37,817 bases of DNA from Parachlorella kessleri (Eukaryota > Chlorophyta > Trebouxiophyceae > Chlorellales > Chlorellaceae). Within the stretch, counting starts at the first letter, position 1. Every line of letters begins with the position of its first letter. Both the position numbers and the translations under genes were made by a program. Below, piece after piece: positions 34,301 to 37,817 of this stretch. The notes beneath the pieces are model-generated. The model did no database searches. It saw only the letters and a program-made list of their open reading frames with translations, and was not told the DNA's origin. Where the stretch lies: positions 1-37,817 of the forward strand of contig BBXU01000543.1 of the NCBI GenBank assembly GCA_001598975.1, given 5' to 3'.

Positions 34301-34509
34301 GCTGGCAGCAGTTGCAAGGGGCTTCTGACGCTGACCACCAGGCGTCTGAAGGCCTCCATTCTGCAATACACAAATTGACTGTCAACTCTCCCTCACTGAA
34401 GGACGCCTGATGCGTCCAGGCGTAAGGGACTCGTTCCCACCTGAAGTGCCTGGCCTATGTTCCGCAGCGTGGCGGTAGGTGTTGGGGCCTTTGGGGCCTG
34501 CCCGTTCAT
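28302..34509 (-). CDS. CCDC57: Long coiled-coil protein, CCDC57-like
   Basis: Fifteen exons in transcript order: 34509-34441, 34360-34289, 34164-33985, 33785-33652, 33447-33323, 33096-32936, 32692-32522, 32307-32168, 31951-31826, 31568-31436, 31196-31062, 30917-30183, 29938-29828, 29530-29447 and 29186-28302. They encode 1086 residues with no frame break. An in-frame TAG sits directly before the start ATG. Residues about 48-470 are nearly continuous coiled coil. The segment LTSDFKFNLKLLEERDLELE matches the conserved N-terminal signature of CCDC57, a centriole/microtubule-associated protein in animals. A low-complexity middle, a predicted helix (IDSLTNKLGSFERAVARAR), more coiled coil (ERQRLDKALEEKDRLLQERE) and a Pro/Ala/Ser-rich tail follow. 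A conserved-looking C-terminal helix is DPLAKARRQVMLAKEYLKS. Intron 9 uses a GC donor (AG|gcaagc). A basal-body or ciliary role is inferred from the family, and the name is tentative because coiled coils look alike. Confidence 0.82.
29350..29440 (-). repeat. 50-bp tandem duplication in an intron of the coiled-coil gene
   Basis: Copies start at 29350 and 29400 (tatgttccagg to cacagtgccata) and differ by one inserted base. They lie immediately downstream, in transcript sense, of the donor at 29446, without including it. Confidence 0.88.
31379..31417. repeat. C-run / CA microsatellite in an intron
   Basis: A C9 run, a (CA)n stretch and a C8 run lie in the intron between exons 10 and 11 of the coiled-coil gene. 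On the coding strand this is a purine/GT-rich tract. Confidence 0.8.
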
Positions 34510-35505
34510 CTAAACACCAAGGGAGGGCTATTTGTCCTCATCGCTGCGGTTGTTACGACAAGTTGGGGCAAACCAGTTCAAACTGACACCGGCGACTGGC
34601 CAGCGATGAGCTTTTTGAGCATTGCAGACGATAGCTCAGCTGATATTTGGTAAGAAGTCCCGAATGGTTGGCAGCCTGATGAGCTGTCAAGATCCACCTG
34701 TCCAGATACCACCTTCACCTGTGGTGATCCAGAGGAGATGCACCGTAAGCAACTCACCAAATGCCACCTTGGCGTTTGAAGTAGGAGGAGCGAAATGGCC
34801 AGAGAGCTTGATAAGGAACGAGTGTTTGCAAACATTTGGTTGAACTTGTGTGTTCCTTAAAGTGCCATATCATGCTAGCTATTGATAGGTCCGTGCAGGT
34901 CTTCATGCACAGGAAGTTGCCTGGTGGTCTCAAACTTGCACAAAGCTCGTCCAGTGCCCCGGCTTCTTAACATGTTCTCAATAGACTTTGTCTCAGAGAC
35001 ACTCACCCAAGCTAGGCACCAGACAAGTCCACTCTTTCAGAGCTTGCCAGCCCTGGGCACCAACGCCAGCTCATATTAGGACACATGAACTTGCAACAAC
35101 TCTACCAACCGAGTAAGAGGAGGCCAGCAAGCCAGTAGGTAATGAATTTGGAGTCACACTGCAACGCTGCGCAGCCTTACCACTTTGAAGCAGGCAGCCC
35201 CGACAAAGGAAAAAGCAAAAAACATGGTCCCTCACCCCCACCTGAGCCAGGAGAGGGGCAGATAGGCTCCCTCAAAAGTTGTGTTTTACGACTAGCGCCG
35301 GATGGCATACAATCGCAGCCAGCAGGCCGCTCACTCCCAGCATTTGGCAGCTCAAAATTTGACGCCACACAAGGCCTGTAGCCGTACCGTGCCAGCGCGG
35401 GAAACCCACTCCATCCCCTAAGTGGCGGACACAGGCGCCTGGGAAAGCAGATTGAATCCCACCCACGAAGATCAAATCCCGCAAGGAGAAGGTCCTCTAC
35501 CCCGC
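34510..35505 (-). other. Carbamoyl-phosphate synthase 3' flank and coiled-coil gene upstream region
   Basis: No coding exon is supported. I see no TGTAA on the minus strand here. There is no clear TATA box for the coiled-coil gene. Confidence 0.4.
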
Positions 35506-37817
35506 TCACTTGACAGGGAAGTAGTCCTGGAGTGGCACCTGCAAACAAGCATGCAAGGCTTGTGCATGCTGAGCACAGGGAGTAGCTACTCGGCCCACAT
35601 GTCGGGGTGGAGGCGACAACACCAGAGCGGAGGCAAACTGTGGAGAAAGGCATGGACTAGCAGGGGTCTAGAGGCAGCTTTCTGACCAGCACGGAAGCAC
35701 AAGCGGCTGCAGGGTTCAACGCTTCAACAGCTTATACGGCAGCCCTGGCCACCAACCTACCTTGAGTGCCCGATGCATGCCCCGTCTCTTTCAAGCCTTG
35801 CACCTTACCCGCGACAAGCGAGACCAGGCCCAAAACCAACCCGTCCTGCCAATCAGCCACAGCCAGTGGGACGCCCAGCTGGATGGCTCTAGTGAATTTA
35901 GGGCGTTGCCAAACCGGGCTTGGCCTCTCCAGCATACCTGCTCAAGCTGGCCCTGCTTCAGCCCCCCCAGCGCCTGCGCTGTGGCCTTGGCTCCTGCGAT
36001 GGTGGTGATGATGGGCACCTTGTGCGCCAGCGCCAGCCTGCTCACAAAACAGTGAGGTAGGGACGCTCCTTAGCAGCTACCATGCAAGTCAGCCAACGCG
36101 CCGCCACATTTCGGTGTTTCGCTGCTCAAGCAGGTGCGGTAGGAAACGAGGCATCAGGGTTGGGCTTGCCTCCAGGCAGGCTAAAAGCACCACAACAACA
36201 AAGAGGCACGCTGCAAACCCTTCAAGAGATCCACCACCGGTAACACAGCAGCTGTAGCAAGTAGCACAGCCGAGCAGCAGTTACTCCCAGAGCCTACCTG
36301 TGCCGTGCTTGCCAGCGCCGGCCCGCATACCAGCCCTCAACCCCTACTACTTACTGTGCCCAGGCAGGCACAGCACAGCACGCAAGCGCCAGCCTGGCAC
36401 AGCGCACCACCACCTGACCATGGCTGCCGAGCGTCCCCCACAGAAACACACCCAGCACCCCCAGCGCCCACAGCGCCAGCCCCTCACCTGCGCAGGTCCT
36501 TGCCGTCCCGCACGTCCGGCTCGTCCCCGGTGGTGGTGATGATCATCATGTTGATCTCGCCGTTGCGCAGCAGGTCGCCCGCGTTGGGCCGCCCCTCCTG
36601 GATCTTCAGCACCGACTGGCAGTCCACGCCGTTGGCGCGCAGGTGCGCGGCCGTGTGGTATGTGGCAATGATGCCGTAGCCCATGGCTTGGAGGTCCTTG
36701 GCCACGGGCACAACTGCAGCGGGGAGGGGGGGGGGGGGGCAGGGCAGGGCAGCAGTTGGTGGATGGCTGGGCCAGTGTCCTGCGGCTGGGCTGCCGTGTG
36801 GCAGTAGCATTGACTGCAGGCGGGGCAGCAGTGAGTGGATGGCTGGGCCAGTGTCGCGCGGCTGGGCTGCCGTGTGGTAGTAGCAAGGACGCTGCAGGCC
36901 CTGCCCTAGGAAGACCGCTGCAATACAACAACTGCCCAGGCCTGTGTGCCTGTACTCACCTGCGTCCTTGCACTTGTTGACCGCTGCACGAAATAGGAGA
37001 TATATGCCCAGGCCTGCGTGGCTGCACCCACCTGCGTCCTTGTACTTGTCGATCATGGAGATGAACACGTTGCCCTTCTCCGGCAGCCTCTGCCCGGCGG
37101 CGATGGCAGCCTTGGCATAGGCCTTGGCAAAGTCCATGTCAATGCCCATCACCTCCCCTGCGGGCGGGATAATGAAACCAATAAGGGGGGTGCCGCTTGT
37201 GGCGCAGCTTCCTCGCTAGGTGATAACACGCACCAAGGTTGGCTGTGATTGGTTCACACCCTGCCTAGCAGCCGGTGCACCTTGCGGCTCGCCAGCCAGC
37301 TTGGCCTGCGGCTGCTCTCAACCCTAGTGGGTGCCACGCTGCTAGCATGCTAGCAAGCTCCCGTGCATTCTATACAGTTTCCCGGCACACAAATATCAGG
37401 TGGCACACAGCACCACAATGGCAGCGGCCCAACCGGCCCCCTAACCCGCCTCAGCTGACGGTGCAGGCAGTAGTGGTGGGGCATCGACCGACCACAGGCG
37501 GCAGCTGCAAGCGGTGTCCAGGGGGGGGGGGGATGACTCACCAGTTGACCTCATCTCAGGCCCCAGCAGCGTGTCCGCGCCCTGGAACTTGTCGAACGGC
37601 AGCACCGCTTCCTTCACCGCCACGTGGTTAAGCTGCACGAGGGGTAGCGTGTCAGTCGTTGGTTGGGTTCTGCTTCCAAATACGTTACGTTTGTCTCTAC
37701 CGTTGTACCGGGGGAGAGAACAGTGACCTGTGGCAGCACACCCTCAGGGCCATCCTCACCCACTAACAAGCCCAAGGTGATGTGGCTTGACCCCGCCACC
37801 GGCAGATGCATACCCCC
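35506..37817 (-). CDS. carB: Carbamoyl-phosphate synthase large subunit, C-terminal part
   Basis: Six exons in transcript order, the first cut by the window edge: 37817-37728, 37632-37542, 37157-37032, 36713-36488, 36037-35938 and 35538-35506. They give 221 residues plus stop. The end of the second ATP-grasp half is seen as [36 protein letters not shown] and [20 protein letters not shown]. It is followed by the C-terminal MGS-like allosteric domain: [55 protein letters not shown] and [20 protein letters not shown], ending [10 protein letters not shown]. The ATYHT stretch keeps the Thr-x-x-Thr spacing of the effector-binding loop. Reaction: ATP, bicarbonate and glutamine nitrogen to carbamoyl phosphate, for arginine and pyrimidine synthesis. 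In plants and algae it is plastid-located. Intron 3 (37031-36714) is stop-free and in frame, and a duplicated donor region sits at its start. Confidence 0.92.
36721..36740. repeat. G-run beside a splice acceptor
   Basis: A nearly pure G tract is, on the coding strand, the C-rich polypyrimidine tract of the acceptor at 36714. A similar G-run occurs at 37521-37532. Confidence 0.8.
36757..36900 (-). repeat. 76-bp tandem duplication in the same intron
   Basis: ggatggctgggccagtgtc recurs at 36761 and 36837, followed in both copies by cggctgggctgccgtgtgg. It is noncoding if the intron is removed. Confidence 0.88.
36933..37055 (-). repeat. 72-bp tandem duplication spanning an exon end and donor
   Basis: tgcccaggcctg recurs at 36933 and 37005. 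The right-hand copy contains the true exon end (TACAAGGACGCAG then gtgggt). The left-hand copy, in the intron, reads TGCAAGGACGCAG then gtgagt and has a cag acceptor 24 bases earlier. Confidence 0.88.

Noticed and set aside
37521..37532. Long G-runs (also 36721-36740 and 1386-1394) as regulatory G-quadruplex signals
   Set aside because: Two of them sit in introns, the one at 36721-36740 serving as the C-rich tract before an acceptor. There is no spaced four-tract pattern beyond simple homopolymer, and lengths may be sequencing-sensitive.

Overview
The window looks like nuclear DNA of a chlorophyte green alga, probably related to Chlamydomonas. Three things point there: dense short introns (mostly GT-AG), TGTAA poly(A) signals downstream of several genes in place of AATAAA, and an LCIB-type carbon-concentrating protein together with plant-like GPX, HSF and serine carboxypeptidase genes. 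GC content looks only moderately above half by eye, so I do not assign it to a species. No single-frame ORF equals a whole gene. Every gene was rebuilt by joining exons at splice sites with matching phase, and all complete reconstructions have lengths divisible by three.

Layout: (1) 85-1077 plus, 3' part of a DUF493 gene; (2) 1740-5234 plus, LCIB/LCIC-like theta carbonic anhydrase family, 9 exons; (3) 6200-8042 plus, UBAC2-like rhomboid/UBA membrane protein, 5 exons; (4) 13708-8731 minus, serine carboxypeptidase, 12 exons; (5) 14013-17471 plus, heat shock transcription factor, 7 exons, divergent from gene 4 across about 300 bp; (6) 21236-19015 minus, glutathione peroxidase, 7 exons; (7) 25176-22534 minus, secreted Kazal-Kazal-fasciclin-like protein; (8) 27535-26193 minus, small secreted Cys-containing protein with a weak LysM-like segment; (9) 34509-28302 minus, long coiled-coil protein resembling CCDC57, 15 exons; (10) 37817-35506 minus, C-terminal end of carbamoyl-phosphate synthase large subunit, cut by the window edge. 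There is no operon logic. The genes are independent housekeeping, stress, secretory and cytoskeletal loci.

The most unusual signal is structural. Four genes (carboxypeptidase, HSF, Kazal-fasciclin, carbamoyl-phosphate synthase) each carry a local tandem duplication of about 69-113 bp that spans the 3' end of an exon and its 5' splice site. The extra copies lie in the intron as in-frame alternative donors, frame-shifting decoys, a dead donor, or a potential 24-nt microexon. Further 50-76 bp tandem duplications sit inside an exon, in introns and in a 3' flank. This looks like a recurrent mutational process acting on splice donors. Other notable points are two GC-AG introns, a stop-free in-frame 318-nt intron in the carbamoyl-phosphate synthase gene, symmetric phase 1-1 exons in the two neighbouring secreted-protein genes, and a GPX that lacks the usual plant resolving cysteine.
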